Counted from the stretch's first letter, positions 30,511-39,970 are shown. The stretch is DNA of 40,939 bases from Hymenobacter terrestris (GCF_013377905.1 NZ_JABKAV010000030.1:1-40939); one strand, 5' to 3'. The notes: generated by a model not told the origin, from the sequence alone. Numbers and translations are program-made.

Positions 30511-32589
30511 ATGAAATTTTCCGATCTATTCCTTCTACCACTCCTGGCGTTGTCGCTGCCGGCTGCAGCCCAAACGGCAACTCCCAGTACTTCGGCTTCT
30601 GCCACCCATTGCCTGCTGGAACCGCTCGATCCCGCGCTCCGTGCTGCCCGCGCCGTCCGCATCGTGGAGGCCGTGGTGGTGGGTAGTGAGGGCGTGCAGG
30701 CTGCCAACGGCCACCTGTATACTCGCCACCAGCTGCGGGTATTTCGCCAGCTGAAGGGCACACCCGATTCAGTGCTGACGGTGTTTACGGAGGGAGGGAC
30801 GTTGGGCCTACGCCGCGAGGTGCTTACTAACACGCTGCAGCTGGTGCCCGGCGAGCAAGGTATTTTTTTTCTGGAGCCAACTACTGTGCCCGCGCAAGCC
30901 AGTTGGCAGGTGTTTGGCAGCCAGCAGGGATTCATTCGATATAACCTAGCCAACCTGACGGCCGCCGAGCCGTTTCGGCGCTATGACAGCCCTGCTGCGG
31001 CCGTGGCTACGGTGGCGGCCGCGCCGCGCGAGGTGCAGCCTAACCCGGCCTTGGCGGCAGCGCGCTTGCGGCGCAGCCAGATGGCCGCTGCCCGGCCGCA
31101 GGTGGCGGTTATCAGTGGAATAGGGCCGCTGCGCCTGTCGGCCGGCACGGGTGCGGTGCTTACCATTACGGGCAGTGGTTTCGGCCCCAGCCGGGGTACG
31201 GGCACCGTGGAGTTTCGCAATGCTGATGATGGCGGTGCCACTTTCACCCGAGTAAACGACGACGATTATGTGAGCTGGACCGATACCCGGATTCAGGTGC
31301 GGGTGCCGGCCTTGAGCGCGACCGGCAACCCGGCCGGTACCGGGCCGGTGCGCGTAACGCCCGCCGGAACGGGCCAACTGGCAACGTTGAGCCTGCAAAC
31401 GGTGCTCATCGAATTTGCCGCCACCAACGTGCGCGATACCAACACGGGCCAACGCGCCGTGCCTGCCCACCGCGACCAGAATGGGGCCGGGGGCCTCACG
31501 TTTCGCTTCGAGCCCGGCTTCGTGGCCAACGCTGCGGCCGCTGCGGCCTGGCAGCGGGCGCTTACCGGCTGGCGCTGCCAAACCGGTATCAACTGGGAGT
31601 TGGGCCCGCCGCGCACCACTACCGGCGTGGCCAACGATGACATAAACTCGGTGGGCTTCGATACCGGTGCCCAGCTACCGGCTGGTGTGCTGGGCCGCAC
31701 TACCAGCTACTACGAGGGCTGCTACCGCCCCGATGGCACAGTGGCTTTCTTTGTGAAGGAAATCGATACCCAGTATGACGATGCCGCCGCCTGGCAGTTT
31801 GGGCCGGCCAACCCAGCCAGCACCCAGCTCGATTTCGAGTCGGTGGCGGTGCACGAGTTGGGCCATGCCCAACAGCTTTCCCACCTGATTATGCCCAGCG
31901 CCGTGATGCACTACGCCATTGCCCGCGGGCAGCGCAGCCGCACTCTGGCCCCGGCCAGCGACATAGCCGGGGGGCGCTACGTGCTGCGCGTCCGCAGCTT
32001 CCGGCCCGATGTGTGCGGCCCCACGGCCATGTTGCCTGCCCCGCTGATAAGTCAGCAGGCCACGCCTAGCCCCGCCGGTGTTGAGGTGCAGTGGGCCACC
32101 AGCGCCGAATGCTACCTGAACGGCTTTGTGCTGGAGCGCGCCCCGCTCGACACAACGGGCGGCTGGCAGCCCGTAGCGGAAGTGGCCGCCGGAGCCGGTC
32201 CGTACCGCGCCCTCGACCTGCAGCCGCTGCCCGGCCTGAGCTACTACCGCCTGCGGCTGAAGCGGCCCGATAGTTCGCTTGATGCGGCTCGGCCAATGCT
32301 GGTAAGCCGCGACGCCACCGCCCAAACCGGCCTGACAGTCTTTCCCAACCCCTTCGACCGAAACGGGCCGGCGCTACGCCTGCAGTACGGCGCCGGAGCT
32401 GCTGCCGGCTCCCTCACGTTGCGCTTCTATGATGCCGTGGGCCGCTATTACGGTGGCAGCCGTCTCGATTATGCGCCCGGCCTCAGCCTGCTGAGTCCCA
32501 CGCTTTCCGACCTGCGCCCCGGCTTTTATTTGCTCCGCTGGACCGATTCGAACGGGCCCAGCGGCACTGTGCGGCTGCTGGTGCGCTAA
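30511..32589 (+). CDS. metzincin-like secreted metalloprotease with IPT/TIG and T9SS sorting domain
   Basis: From ATG 30511 the 692-aa product has a signal peptide (MKFSDLFLLPLLALSLPAA). About residues 200-290 form an IPT/TIG-type domain (GAVLTITGSGFGPSRGTGTVEF). A zinc motif HELGHAQQLSH occupies residues 448-458 (HExxHxxxxxH), followed by a Met-turn-like SAVMHYAI, which fits a metzincin; the usual Gly between the second and third His is replaced. The C-terminus has a fibronectin-like segment (VEVQWATSAECYLNGFVLERA) and a type A T9SS sorting domain (TVFPNPFD ... LRPGFYLLRW ... VRLLVR). The protein should be exported through the type IX system to the surface. An ATG at 30454 would add 19 residues before the signal and is rejected. 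Substrate unknown. Confidence 0.9.
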   Translation: MKFSDLFLLPLLALSLPAAAQTATPSTSASATHCLLEPLDPALRAARAVRIVEAVVVGSEGVQAANGHLYTRHQLRVFRQLKGTPDSVLTVFTEGGTLGLRREVLTNTLQLVPGEQGIFFLEPTTVPAQASWQVFGSQQGFIRYNLANLTAAEPFRRYDSPAAAVATVAAAPREVQPNPALAAARLRRSQMAAARPQVAVISGIGPLRLSAGTGAVLTITGSGFGPSRGTGTVEFRNADDGGATFTRVNDDDYVSWTDTRIQVRVPALSATGNPAGTGPVRVTPAGTGQLATLSLQTVLIEFAATNVRDTNTGQRAVPAHRDQNGAGGLTFRFEPGFVANAAAAAAWQRALTGWRCQTGINWELGPPRTTTGVANDDINSVGFDTGAQLPAGVLGRTTSYYEGCYRPDGTVAFFVKEIDTQYDDAAAWQFGPANPASTQLDFESVAVHELGHAQQLSHLIMPSAVMHYAIARGQRSRTLAPASDIAGGRYVLRVRSFRPDVCGPTAMLPAPLISQQATPSPAGVEVQWATSAECYLNGFVLERAPLDTTGGWQPVAEVAAGAGPYRALDLQPLPGLSYYRLRLKRPDSSLDAARPMLVSRDATAQTGLTVFPNPFDRNGPALRLQYGAGAAAGSLTLRFYDAVGRYYGGSRLDYAPGLSLLSPTLSDLRPGFYLLRWTDSNGPSGTVRLLVR

Positions 32590-32655
32590 GGTATGTGAGT
32601 GGGTAAGAAAGTTAAAAAAGCCGGACTTCAGCACAGCTCAAAGTACCGAAAGGCG

Positions 32656-32692
32656 CAGCGCCCCTGACTCCAAAATGAGTTCAGGGGCGCTG
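32656..32692. terminator. bidirectional hairpin in convergent gap
   Basis: CAGCGCCCCTGA (32656-32667) pairs perfectly with TCAGGGGCGCTG (32681-32692), extended by CTC/GAG with a bulge. It lies between the T9SS protease gene (+) and the KAS III-like gene (-). Confidence 0.75.
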
Positions 32693-32763
32693 GTGTGTTC
32701 TGGCCTCATTAGTTCGAAAAGTCTGGTTGGCCTGTTGCGCGTAAGTGCTGGCTGATGCCCAGC

Positions 32764-33711
32764 TTACCGCTCCAGCAGCATGGCTCCGTAGGAGTAGCCG
32801 CCCCCAAAAACCGTAACCACTACTTGGTTGCCGGGCTGCAGGTCTGGCCAAGTGCTACCCAAAGCAATGGCCGCACCCGCGCAGCCGGTATTGCCCAGAT
32901 CCTGGATGTTCGACACGGCACGCTCATCGGGCAGGCCCAACTGCTGCAGCACGTTTTTGGTGATGCGCAGGTTGGCCTGGTGCGGAATCAGGTAGGTTAG
33001 CTCCTCTACCGGCACGTTGTTCCGAACTAAGATTTCCTGGGTTACCCGCGTCATGTAGGTGCAGGCGTGAATGAAAACATCTTTGCCGTAGGGCATCACA
33101 ATGCCCTTTTCCACGGGCTTGAGCGTCACCGATTCGTCGGCCTTGCCGATGTTGCCGGCCCCGCCGGTACGGATGTCGCGCACCCGCAGGTCGGCGGGGG
33201 CAAGGCGGTCCAGCGAAACCAGCAGCGCCGCCGCGCCGTCGCCCCACAGGTGGCCGGCTACGGTGTCGTCCTCGTTGTTGTAGGCCGTGTTGTGCTCACT
33301 CACAATAACCAGCGCCCGGCGAGCCTTGCCCATGGCGAAGTAGCCCTCCACAATTTCCAGCGCATTCAGCAACGACGAGCAGGCCGAGGAAATGCTCACC
33401 ACCGGAATATCCGACACGTTGATTTCGCGCTGCACGGCGTGGGCCACGGTGTAAATCGTGTCGTGGGGCGTGTAGGTACCGGCCACAATTAGGTCCACGT
33501 CGGTGGCCACGAAATCGGGCGTCTGGGCCAGCACCCGGCGAGTGGCCTCGACGGCCATGGTGTTAGTGTTTTCGCCGGGAGCCGCTTTCCGGCGCGTCCG
33601 GATACCGGTGCGCTCGGTTATCCACTCACTCGAAAGACCGTTAAGGCGAGTGAAATGGGCATTATCGATGACTTCGGCGGGCAGGTAGGACGCGACCTGA
33701 TGAATATACAC
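32764..33711 (-). CDS. beta-ketoacyl-ACP synthase III-like protein
   Basis: The 315-aa product (GTG start at 33711) has the thiolase-fold catalytic triad of KAS III: Cys111 in ISSACSSLLNALE, His244 in IPHQANLRI and Asn274 in LGNTGCAGAAIAL. ERTGIRTRRKAAPGE near residue 33 and the C-terminal FGGGYSYGAMLLER are family blocks. KAS III condenses an acyl-CoA with malonyl-ACP. The gene stands alone, without acpP, fabD or fabG nearby, so it may be an accessory FabH or make a specialised acyl chain instead of the housekeeping first step. The product is cytoplasmic. It diverges from the barrel gene at 33871. Confidence 0.93.
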   Translation of the reverse strand: MYIHQVASYLPAEVIDNAHFTRLNGLSSEWITERTGIRTRRKAAPGENTNTMAVEATRRVLAQTPDFVATDVDLIVAGTYTPHDTIYTVAHAVQREINVSDIPVVSISSACSSLLNALEIVEGYFAMGKARRALVIVSEHNTAYNNEDDTVAGHLWGDGAAALLVSLDRLAPADLRVRDIRTGGAGNIGKADESVTLKPVEKGIVMPYGKDVFIHACTYMTRVTQEILVRNNVPVEELTYLIPHQANLRITKNVLQQLGLPDERAVSNIQDLGNTGCAGAAIALGSTWPDLQPGNQVVVTVFGGGYSYGAMLLER

Positions 33712-33785
33712 GGGGGAGTGGAGCGGTAGGGGGCGGGCGAAAATAAAGGCCGCAAGTTACGTGGTTTGCACAGAGCACGACGTTA

Positions 33786-33816
33786 TTGCGCCCTACCGAC
33801 GTACTTTGTACCTCCT
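33786..33816 (+). promoter_or_regulatory. candidate promoter for 33871 gene
   Basis: TTG (33786-33788), 20-base spacer, TACCTCCT (33809-33816), about 55 bases before the ATG at 33871. Confidence 0.4.
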
Positions 33817-33870
33817 TGGTTGCCTCAACGCGCAGCCCTGCGCCGGGTTCAACTACCCCTTTATAAGATT

Positions 33871-34464
33871 ATGACCTTTCCGTTTTTCGCCTGCCCGGCC
33901 CGGCCCCGCGCCGGCCTGTTGGCCGGCCTGCTGCTAACAACGGCTGTCGCTTTTCTGGCCCCATCGGCCGCTCACGCCCAGAAATACATTACTGCTGCCG
34001 GCCTCCGGGTAGGTGGGGGCCAGTATGGCCTCACGGTGCAGCAAAAAATTCTGCCCAAAGCCACGCTCGAGGGCTTGGCGCTGGTCAGCTCGCGCGAAAT
34101 CAGCGGCACGGTGCTGGCCGAGCGTCACTTCGGTATTCTGGGCCCCAGCCTCAACTACTACCTCGGGGCGGGCGGTCACCTTGGCCACCACAAAGACGAC
34201 GGCACGTTCGGCGGCTTCGATGCCATTATCGGGGCCGAATACAAAATAGCCTTCGCGCCTCTCGTCGTCAGCGTCGATTTCAAGCCCACCGTCGAAATCA
34301 ATTCCGCCGACTGGGTCCGTTTCCCCACCGCCTTCTCGGTGCGCTACATCATCATCAAGGAGAAAACCAGCTTCATGGGCGGCATTTTTGATGGCAAGGA
34401 CCAGAAGAAGTCCAAGAGCAAGAAGAAGGATAAAGGCAAAGGCGGCGGGTTATTCGGTCTTTGA
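33871..34464 (+). CDS. secreted small barrel-like protein with Lys-rich tail
   Basis: From ATG 33871 the 197-aa product has a signal peptide (LLAGLLLTTAVAFLAPSAA, cleavage near AHAQK). The mature part has short amphipathic strands like a small outer-membrane barrel (YITAAGLRVGGGQYGLTV, LALVSSREISGTVLAERHFG, LNYYLGAGGHLGHH, IIGAEYKIAF, VVSVDFKPTVEIN). The C-terminus is a highly basic Lys/Ser/Gly tail (KKSKSKKKDKGKGGG) ending LFGL. The tail is unusual for a barrel and could contact LPS, peptidoglycan or nucleic acid. The longer frame from 33766 adds 35 residues ahead of the signal and is rejected. No family recognised. Confidence 0.8.
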   Translation: MTFPFFACPARPRAGLLAGLLLTTAVAFLAPSAAHAQKYITAAGLRVGGGQYGLTVQQKILPKATLEGLALVSSREISGTVLAERHFGILGPSLNYYLGAGGHLGHHKDDGTFGGFDAIIGAEYKIAFAPLVVSVDFKPTVEINSADWVRFPTAFSVRYIIIKEKTSFMGGIFDGKDQKKSKSKKKDKGKGGGLFGL

Positions 34465-34482
34465 GGAGGCGAGCGTATCGGC

Positions 34483-34521
34483 ACGCTGTAGGGGCGGGGG
34501 CAAGCCCCGCCCCTACAGCGT
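34483..34521. repeat. 17-bp perfect GC-rich inverted repeat in convergent gap
   Basis: ACGCTGTAGGGGCGGGG (34483-34499) and its exact reverse complement (34505-34521) with a 5-base loop. It lies between convergent genes and probably serves as a terminator. Its first 15 bases recur at 40685-40699 near the contig end. Confidence 0.9.
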
Positions 34522-34548
34522 CCTCCACAACCTCTGTTTTCTAATTCC

Positions 34549-35262
34549 TTACAACTTATGCACCCGGCCGCTGCCGGCCGTAGAGCTGCTTACGCGAGGG
34601 TTGCCGCGCACGTACACGCCGCCCGAGCCGGCCAGGCGGGCATCGAGGGTTTCAGTGGCCTGCACCCGGCAGCTACCCGAGCCGGCCACGCGCACCTCGC
34701 AGGTTTTGGAGGTCAGTGCCTCGGCTGATACGCCGCCCGAGCCGCTGATGCTGATTTGCTGGCTCGTGGCCGAGCCGCCGCCAATTTTGAGGCTGCCCGA
34801 ACCCGCCACCGAAGAGTCGATGGTTTCGGCTGTTACGCTGGCCAGCACCAGGCTGCCCGAGCCGCCCACGGCCAGCCGCAGCTTCTCGGCCCGGATGGGC
34901 TCGGCGGCCCGCAAGCTGCCCGAGCCGCCCACGCTCAGGGCCGTAACGGTGGGCGCGGTTACGTAGATGGTTACTTTGCCCTTCAGATTGGACCATTTAA
35001 GGTTTCCTCCCGGCTTGGTTTGGATGCGAAGCTTGCCGTTTTCGACTACGGTTTCAATCTGAGCTAGATCCTCCGTGTCACCCTGCACTTCCACTTTCTG
35101 GGGGCTGCCCTGGCGGTACACGACCTGCATGGAGCCGCCCAGGCTCACGGCGGTAAAGGGCGCTACGGTGCGGGTTTCGCGGGTGTCGGCGGCGAAGGTC
35201 TGGAAGGCAGTCAGCAGCAGCGCGAGCAGCAAACCGGGCAGCAGGAAACGAAGGCTTTTCAT
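34549..35262 (-). CDS. DUF2807 (GIN-domain) secreted protein
   Basis: The 237-aa product has a signal peptide (LLPGLLLALLLTAFQTFA) and then the DUF2807/GIN pattern, a right-handed beta-helix built of repeated GSG turns: ALSVGGSGSLRAAE, LRLAVGGSGSLVLAS, DSSVAGSGSLKIGG, ISISGSGGVSAEAL, VRVAGSGSCRVQAT, ARLAGSGGVYVRG, SSTAGSGRVHKL. The N-terminal RTVAPFTAVSLGGSMQVVYRQG is the family entry block. The protein is exported and probably periplasmic or surface-associated; its role is unknown. It stands alone, convergent with the 33871 gene. Confidence 0.93.
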   Translation of the reverse strand: MKSLRFLLPGLLLALLLTAFQTFAADTRETRTVAPFTAVSLGGSMQVVYRQGSPQKVEVQGDTEDLAQIETVVENGKLRIQTKPGGNLKWSNLKGKVTIYVTAPTVTALSVGGSGSLRAAEPIRAEKLRLAVGGSGSLVLASVTAETIDSSVAGSGSLKIGGGSATSQQISISGSGGVSAEALTSKTCEVRVAGSGSCRVQATETLDARLAGSGGVYVRGNPRVSSSTAGSGRVHKL

Positions 35263-35366
35263 AGCGTAGGGGTGAAAGTGGAAGACTTGCGGGGGTAGAT
35301 GCAGGGCTGCCGCGCACAGTTGCCCGAGGGCGACAAATAAGTGGAGCAGATTTCGAAAAGCGACGA

Positions 35367-37418
35367 CTACCAGATTTTCACCCGGGCCGAATCGGGCCGG
35401 TAGAGCTTGTCGCCGGGTTTTACACCGAAGGCCTCGTAGAAGGCGGGCACATCGGCGAAGGGGCCGTTGATGCGGTACTGGGCCGGCGAGTGCACATCGG
35501 TGAGCAGGGCCTGAGCCAGCCGCTCGGGGCGCTGGTGGGTTTGCCAGCCCAGCGCGTAGCCCAGAAAGTAGCGCTGGACCGGCGTCAGGCCCCCAATTTT
35601 CTCGCCCTTCTTGTACTGCTCGGTTTTCTTGAATGCATCGAGCCCGATGACGATGCCGCCCAAATCAGCAATGTTCTCGCCGGCCGTGGCCTTACCGTTG
35701 ATGCGCAGCGAATCGAGCACCTGATAGCTATTGAACTGGCGCACAATGCCGCGCACGCGCGCATCGAAGGCTTTGCGGTCGGCCTTGGTCCACCAGCTGC
35801 GCAGGTTGCCCTTCTCATCAAACTGGCTGCCTTCATCATCGAAGCCGTGGGTGAGCTCGTGGCCGATGGTGCTGGCCCCGGCGTAGCCGTAAATAATGGC
35901 GTCGTCGGCCTCGGCATCCACCAAACCGGGGATGGAGAAGATGGCGGCCGGCAACACGATTTCGTTGTTGCTGGGGTTGTAGTAGGCGTTGTAGGTCTGG
36001 GGCGTCATGCCCCACTCGGTGCGGTCGACGGGCTGGCCCAGCTTGCGGGCCTCGTAGCGGTAACGCCACTGGTTGGCCCGCATCACGTTGGCGGCGTACG
36101 AGTCGCGCTTGATTTCGAGCGACGAATAGTCCTTCCACTTATCGGGGTAGCCCACTTTACGCGTGATTTTGGCCAGCTTCACCAGCGCCTTCTGCTTGGT
36201 CGAGTCGCCCATCCAGTCCAGCGCCCCGATGTGCTCGCGGAACGAAGCCGTGATGTTCTCGGTGAGCTGCTCGTAGCGCTTTTTGGTTTCGGGGGTGAAG
36301 TATTCTTTCACGAACTGCTGGCCCAGTACCTCGCCCAGAGCGGCTTCTTCGGCATCGAGCACCCGCTTCCAGCGCGGGCGCTGCTCGGTGGCGCCTTGCA
36401 GCACGGTACCATAAAACCGGAAGTTTTCCTGGTCGAACTCCTGGCTTAGCGTGGGGGCGTAGGTGTGCACCAACTGCCACTGCAGGTAGGCCTGCCAGTC
36501 GGCGAGCGGGGCGGTGCGCAGCAGGCGGCTGGCTTCCTGGTAGAACTCGGGCTGGCCCACAATTACGGTATCAGCCTTGGCAAAAGCCATTTCGGCCAGC
36601 CAGGGCTTCCAGTTGAGGCCGGGCGTGAGGGCGTCGAGCTGGGCCAGGCTCATCTTGTTATAGTTGGCGTAAGGGTCGCGCAGGGCTTCGAGTTTGCGCG
36701 AGGCCCCGGCCAGCTTGGTTTCCAGGGCCAACACGCGCTGGGTGCTGGCCTGGGCCGTGGCCGCATCCTGGCCCAGCAGCCCGAACATGGTGCTCAGGTG
36801 CTTCTCATACTCTTTCCGGATGTTGGCGGTGCGGGCATCTTTGTTGAAGTAGTAGTCGCGGTTGGGCAGCCCCAGGCCTGCCTGCCAGAGGTGAAGGGCC
36901 ATTTTGTCGCTGTTCTTGGCGTCCTGCTGCACGTAGCCGCCCAGCAGCGCGTTCACGCCCAGCTGCTGCAGCCGCGCAATGGCCGCCTGCACGCCCGTTA
37001 CGGTACTGATGTTCTGGATGCGCGTCAGCTCGGCCTGCAGCGGCGCTAGGCCCTGCTTGTTTATAGCCGCGCTGTCCATGCCCGTGGCCCAGAAGTCGCC
37101 GATTTTCTGCTCTGTTGAGCCGGGGGCGGCGGTAGCCTTGGCGGCGTCCTGGTTAAGCTTGCGCAGGCGGCCGTAGATTTCGTTCTGTACCTGCTTGCCG
37201 ATGCCCCAGTTGCTTTCGGAGGCCGGAATCGGGTTTTGCTTGAACCAGGTGCCGTTGGCGTAGTTGTAGAAATCGTCGCCGGGCCGCACGGTGGTGTCGA
37301 GGTTGGCGCTCAGCAAATCGGGCTTGGCGGCGTCGGTTTTGCCGTTGGGGCCGCAGGCGGCCACGGCCAGCCCCAGCAACGGGGCCACCAGCAGGCCCGG
37401 ACGAAGAAAGTGCTTCAT
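35367..37418 (-). CDS. M13-family (neprilysin-like) metallopeptidase lipoprotein
   Basis: The 683-aa product has a lipoprotein signal ([15 protein letters not shown], lipobox Cys about residue 23) followed by [21 protein letters not shown], the N-terminal block of M13 enzymes. The catalytic site shows HELTH at residues 520-524 ([16 protein letters not shown]) and the third-ligand block GENIADLGG about 60 residues later. Further blocks are [10 protein letters not shown] and the C-terminal [33 protein letters not shown]. The length is as expected for the family. It should cleave short peptides in the periplasm or at the outer membrane. It has its own promoter candidate 47 bases upstream of the start. 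Confidence 0.96.
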   Translation of the reverse strand: MKHFLRPGLLVAPLLGLAVAACGPNGKTDAAKPDLLSANLDTTVRPGDDFYNYANGTWFKQNPIPASESNWGIGKQVQNEIYGRLRKLNQDAAKATAAPGSTEQKIGDFWATGMDSAAINKQGLAPLQAELTRIQNISTVTGVQAAIARLQQLGVNALLGGYVQQDAKNSDKMALHLWQAGLGLPNRDYYFNKDARTANIRKEYEKHLSTMFGLLGQDAATAQASTQRVLALETKLAGASRKLEALRDPYANYNKMSLAQLDALTPGLNWKPWLAEMAFAKADTVIVGQPEFYQEASRLLRTAPLADWQAYLQWQLVHTYAPTLSQEFDQENFRFYGTVLQGATEQRPRWKRVLDAEEAALGEVLGQQFVKEYFTPETKKRYEQLTENITASFREHIGALDWMGDSTKQKALVKLAKITRKVGYPDKWKDYSSLEIKRDSYAANVMRANQWRYRYEARKLGQPVDRTEWGMTPQTYNAYYNPSNNEIVLPAAIFSIPGLVDAEADDAIIYGYAGASTIGHELTHGFDDEGSQFDEKGNLRSWWTKADRKAFDARVRGIVRQFNSYQVLDSLRINGKATAGENIADLGGIVIGLDAFKKTEQYKKGEKIGGLTPVQRYFLGYALGWQTHQRPERLAQALLTDVHSPAQYRINGPFADVPAFYEAFGVKPGDKLYRPDSARVKIW

Positions 37419-37464
37419 GTTTTTCCGTTATTTATTTTCTGTGGCTCGTTATTCTTTTTCAGTG

Positions 37465-37494
37465 GAAAGGTAGCAGTAACGGCCGGCTAATCAA
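37465..37494 (-). promoter_or_regulatory. candidate promoter for M13 peptidase gene
   Basis: Minus strand TTG (37494-37492), 19-base spacer, TACCTTTC (37472-37465), about 47 bases before the ATG at 37418. Best spacing and box match in the window. Confidence 0.55.
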
Positions 37495-37557
37495 GTCCTG
37501 CCAAAACACGAAACCCGGCCCGCAGAAAAACGAATAACGAAAACCAAACAGCGAAAA

Positions 37558-37980
37558 GTGAATCATCTGCTCCTGCTCAATTTCGGCCTGGCGGCCTACC
37601 TCACCGGCCTCATCTGGACGGTCCAGCTCGTGCATTATCCCGGCTTTGCCCGGGTGGCGTCCGAGCAGTTCGCGCAGTTTCACCGCGAGCATTCTACCCG
37701 CATGGGCTGGGTGGTAATGGGGCCGATGCTGCTGGAACTGGGCGCGGCCGGCTGGCTGGCCTGGCAGGGCACGAACCTGAGTCCGGCCGCTCGCTGGGGC
37801 CAGCTGGCGCTGGTGGGGGTAGCCTGGGCCAGCACATTTCTGCTCAGCGTACCCTTCCACAACCGCCTGGCCCGCGACGGCTACAACTACGTAGCCATCG
37901 ACGGCCTCGTGCGCACCAACTGGCCCCGCACCCTCGCCTGGACCGCCCGTTTGGGTTTGCTCGGCTATCTGCTGTGGTGA
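37558..37980 (+). CDS. small four-helix membrane protein
   Basis: The 140-aa product starts at GTG 37558 and has about four hydrophobic helices: LLLLNFGLAAYLTGLIW, MGWVVMGPMLLELGAAGWLAW, WGQLALVGVAWASTFLLSV and LAWTARLGLLGYLLW. Conserved-looking polar residues are in VQLVHYPGF and FHREHSTRMG and VPFHNRLARDGYN. The His-rich pattern (VHYP, FHREH, PFHNRL) resembles DUF1772-like integral membrane proteins, but I am not sure of the family. The gene overlaps nothing, and the ArfB gene follows 62 bases later in the same direction, so the two may be co-transcribed. Confidence 0.75.
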   Translation: MNHLLLLNFGLAAYLTGLIWTVQLVHYPGFARVASEQFAQFHREHSTRMGWVVMGPMLLELGAAGWLAWQGTNLSPAARWGQLALVGVAWASTFLLSVPFHNRLARDGYNYVAIDGLVRTNWPRTLAWTARLGLLGYLLW

Positions 37981-38042
37981 GCGGAAAACCGCCGCTCAGG
38001 ATGACAGTATATTTACCTTCTCATTCCTCACAGTTCAACCCC

Positions 38043-38450
38043 ATGCTGTCTCCCGCCGCCGACTTCCTGCCCGAATTGCAGTTCCAGACCAGCCGCAGCA
38101 GCGGGCCGGGCGGGCAAAACGTGAACAAGGTGGAAAGCCGCGTCGAACTGCGCTTCCGCGTGGCCGACTCGCAACTGCTCACCGACGAGCAGAAGCAGAC
38201 ACTGCTCGAAAAGCTGGCCTCGCGCCTCACCCAGGAGGGGGAGCTACTGGTAACGGCCCAGGAAGACCGCAGCCAACTGCGCAACCGCGAAACGGCGCTG
38301 CTCAAGTTTTATCAGTTGCTCGTCAAAACCCTGCACCGCCCCAAAACCCGCCGCCCCACCAAGCCCGGCAAAGGGGCCGTGCGCAAACGCCTGGAGTCCA
38401 AGAAAAAGCACGGCGACAAAAAGACCAACCGCGGCCGAGTAGATTTTTGA
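38043..38450 (+). CDS. arfB: alternative ribosome-rescue hydrolase ArfB
   Basis: From ATG 38043 the 135-aa product has the release-factor GGQ motif in SSGPGGQNVNKVESRVELRF (GGQ at residues 23-25), a short catalytic domain, and a basic C-terminal tail (RRPTKPGKGAVRKRLESKK, DKKTNRGRVDF) that enters the empty mRNA channel of a stalled ribosome. It lacks the codon-reading domains of RF1/RF2, as ArfB does. It releases peptides from stalled ribosomes. The longer frame from 37974 overlaps the upstream gene and adds 23 residues not seen in the family. Confidence 0.95.
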   Translation: MLSPAADFLPELQFQTSRSSGPGGQNVNKVESRVELRFRVADSQLLTDEQKQTLLEKLASRLTQEGELLVTAQEDRSQLRNRETALLKFYQLLVKTLHRPKTRRPTKPGKGAVRKRLESKKKHGDKKTNRGRVDF

Positions 38451-38473
38451 ATCAGCTGCCAGCTACTTACTGC

Positions 38474-39862
38474 TCACTTGCCGCAATTGCGTACTCTCAC
38501 CACCGGAAGCGCAATTATGTTAGGAGTAAAATCCTGATGGCCAGACTTCCCGGTAATGACTATTGGAAGGGCTCCCTGCGTTATTTGGGGCGTAAGCGGC
38601 GCTGATGTCAGCGTAGCGGCATCGGTAGTAAAAGAGCAAACCTCACCGCCGCGCTGGTCGACTTTAAATAGCCGAAAATGGTTGGGAGTTATACTGGTTG
38701 TCGCAATGGAGGAAGAGGAAAACAGGCTGCCTACGCCATACACGTAATTGCCGCCCGGGGCTACTACTTGGGGCAAATCCTTCAACAGGCCTAAGGTGTC
38801 GGCTTCCAGCGAGTGCAGTGAGCCGATAGGTTGGGCTTGAGCATCGAGCTTGCCCGCAAATGTTCCCTGGCCATCAAAATTATAAAGTTTGAAGCCGCGG
38901 CCCAGTAGTACTGTTTCCCCCTGCGGCGATACGGTAATACCCCCTTTCGATACCCTTAGGCCATCGTAGCGGTTGCTAAATAATAGCCGGCCGTCGATGT
39001 TGAATCGCAACAGCGCAAAGCTGGCGGAAATGGTTGGAATACCTAACTGTAATGATCCGTCGGGCAGCAAATGGAAGGCCATGAAGGTTGTGCCGAAATC
39101 GGGCACTGCAATTGTCTGGCTCCAGAGTGGCTGGCCGATTTCGCTGAAACGCGTTAGAAAGGTATTAGGGGCAACTACCCGGTCGCCTGCGATAACGAAG
39201 CTGTTATCTGGTAAGCTTATAATTTGCGCCGTGAAAGGTTGTTCGAACGGGTCCGTGCCATTGAGGGGGTATTTATACTCCCGCATCCACAGAACCTCAC
39301 CGAGTGCTGACACGTGCGCTAGTAGTATTTGCTCTCCGTAGTCAACCCTGGTAGCACCTGCCAGCAGCACGCTGCCATCGGCCCGTAGCGCCAAGTCGTT
39401 GATTTGCACTCGTTGCGGAAAGTCGTACCCATATTCTAGCGTGTGCGCCCATACTACCGAACCGTCGGCCCGGAGGCGCAGCAGCTTATCACCTCCGCCA
39501 ATCCAGCAGCCGCCATCGGCAGTCGCCCGTATTACGCTGGTCAAATTACCCGTATAAATGTGGCGGGCTAATACTACCTGGCCAGTGGTATCCAGCCGAA
39601 CAAGGTTATTTTCAGACGGAAAAGATGGAGTAAAGTCACGAATGCCCAACCAAAGCGGCAGGCCTGGAGCAGCCGAGCTAAGGCCAACGTAACTGTCTCC
39701 TAACATCCCGAGTAACTTGGGCGAGCTTGGTTTGGGTGAATTGTAAATATAGCGAGAGCCGCTAATGCGCACGCTACTATCCGGACCGGAAGCGTCGGAT
39801 TCGTCTTTAGTGCATCCCAGCATCAGCAAACCGCTTAGTAGTAATATTACGATACGAACCAT
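38474..39862 (-). CDS. beta-propeller-like lipoprotein
   Basis: From ATG 39862 the 462-aa product has a compact lipoprotein signal (MVRIVILLLSGLLMLGC, lipobox Cys17), then repeated strand blocks of the type found in PQQ-like/kelch-like propellers: NNLVRLDTTGQVVLARHI, GGDKLLRLRADGSVVWAHTL, NDLALRADGSVLLAGATR, AHVSALGEVLWMREYKY, SLPDNSFVIAGDRVV, ITVSPQGETVLLGRG. The LxDxxGxVxWxxxx and DGSxLLAG alternation is characteristic. It is outer-membrane or periplasmic-facing; no enzyme motif is visible. Coding GC is lower than in flanking genes. The promoter candidate lies about 109 bases upstream. An ATG at 39904 would add 14 residues before the signal. Confidence 0.82.
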   Translation of the reverse strand: MVRIVILLLSGLLMLGCTKDESDASGPDSSVRISGSRYIYNSPKPSSPKLLGMLGDSYVGLSSAAPGLPLWLGIRDFTPSFPSENNLVRLDTTGQVVLARHIYTGNLTSVIRATADGGCWIGGGDKLLRLRADGSVVWAHTLEYGYDFPQRVQINDLALRADGSVLLAGATRVDYGEQILLAHVSALGEVLWMREYKYPLNGTDPFEQPFTAQIISLPDNSFVIAGDRVVAPNTFLTRFSEIGQPLWSQTIAVPDFGTTFMAFHLLPDGSLQLGIPTISASFALLRFNIDGRLLFSNRYDGLRVSKGGITVSPQGETVLLGRGFKLYNFDGQGTFAGKLDAQAQPIGSLHSLEADTLGLLKDLPQVVAPGGNYVYGVGSLFSSSSIATTSITPNHFRLFKVDQRGGEVCSFTTDAATLTSAPLTPQITQGALPIVITGKSGHQDFTPNIIALPVVRVRNCGK

Positions 39863-39970
39863 AGAATGCGGGAATATGGAGTCAGGGTGAGTTTGATGCA
39901 CCAACTGGAGCGTTAAAAGCGGCCTAAATTCAATAGAGAACCGTTGCGCAGAGCATCGCGTGTTAAGACA

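Noticed and set aside
35490..36449. 319-codon plus-strand frame opposite the M13 peptidase
   Set aside because: The minus strand shows [14 protein letters not shown] and a lipoprotein signal; the antisense frame has no recognisable feature.
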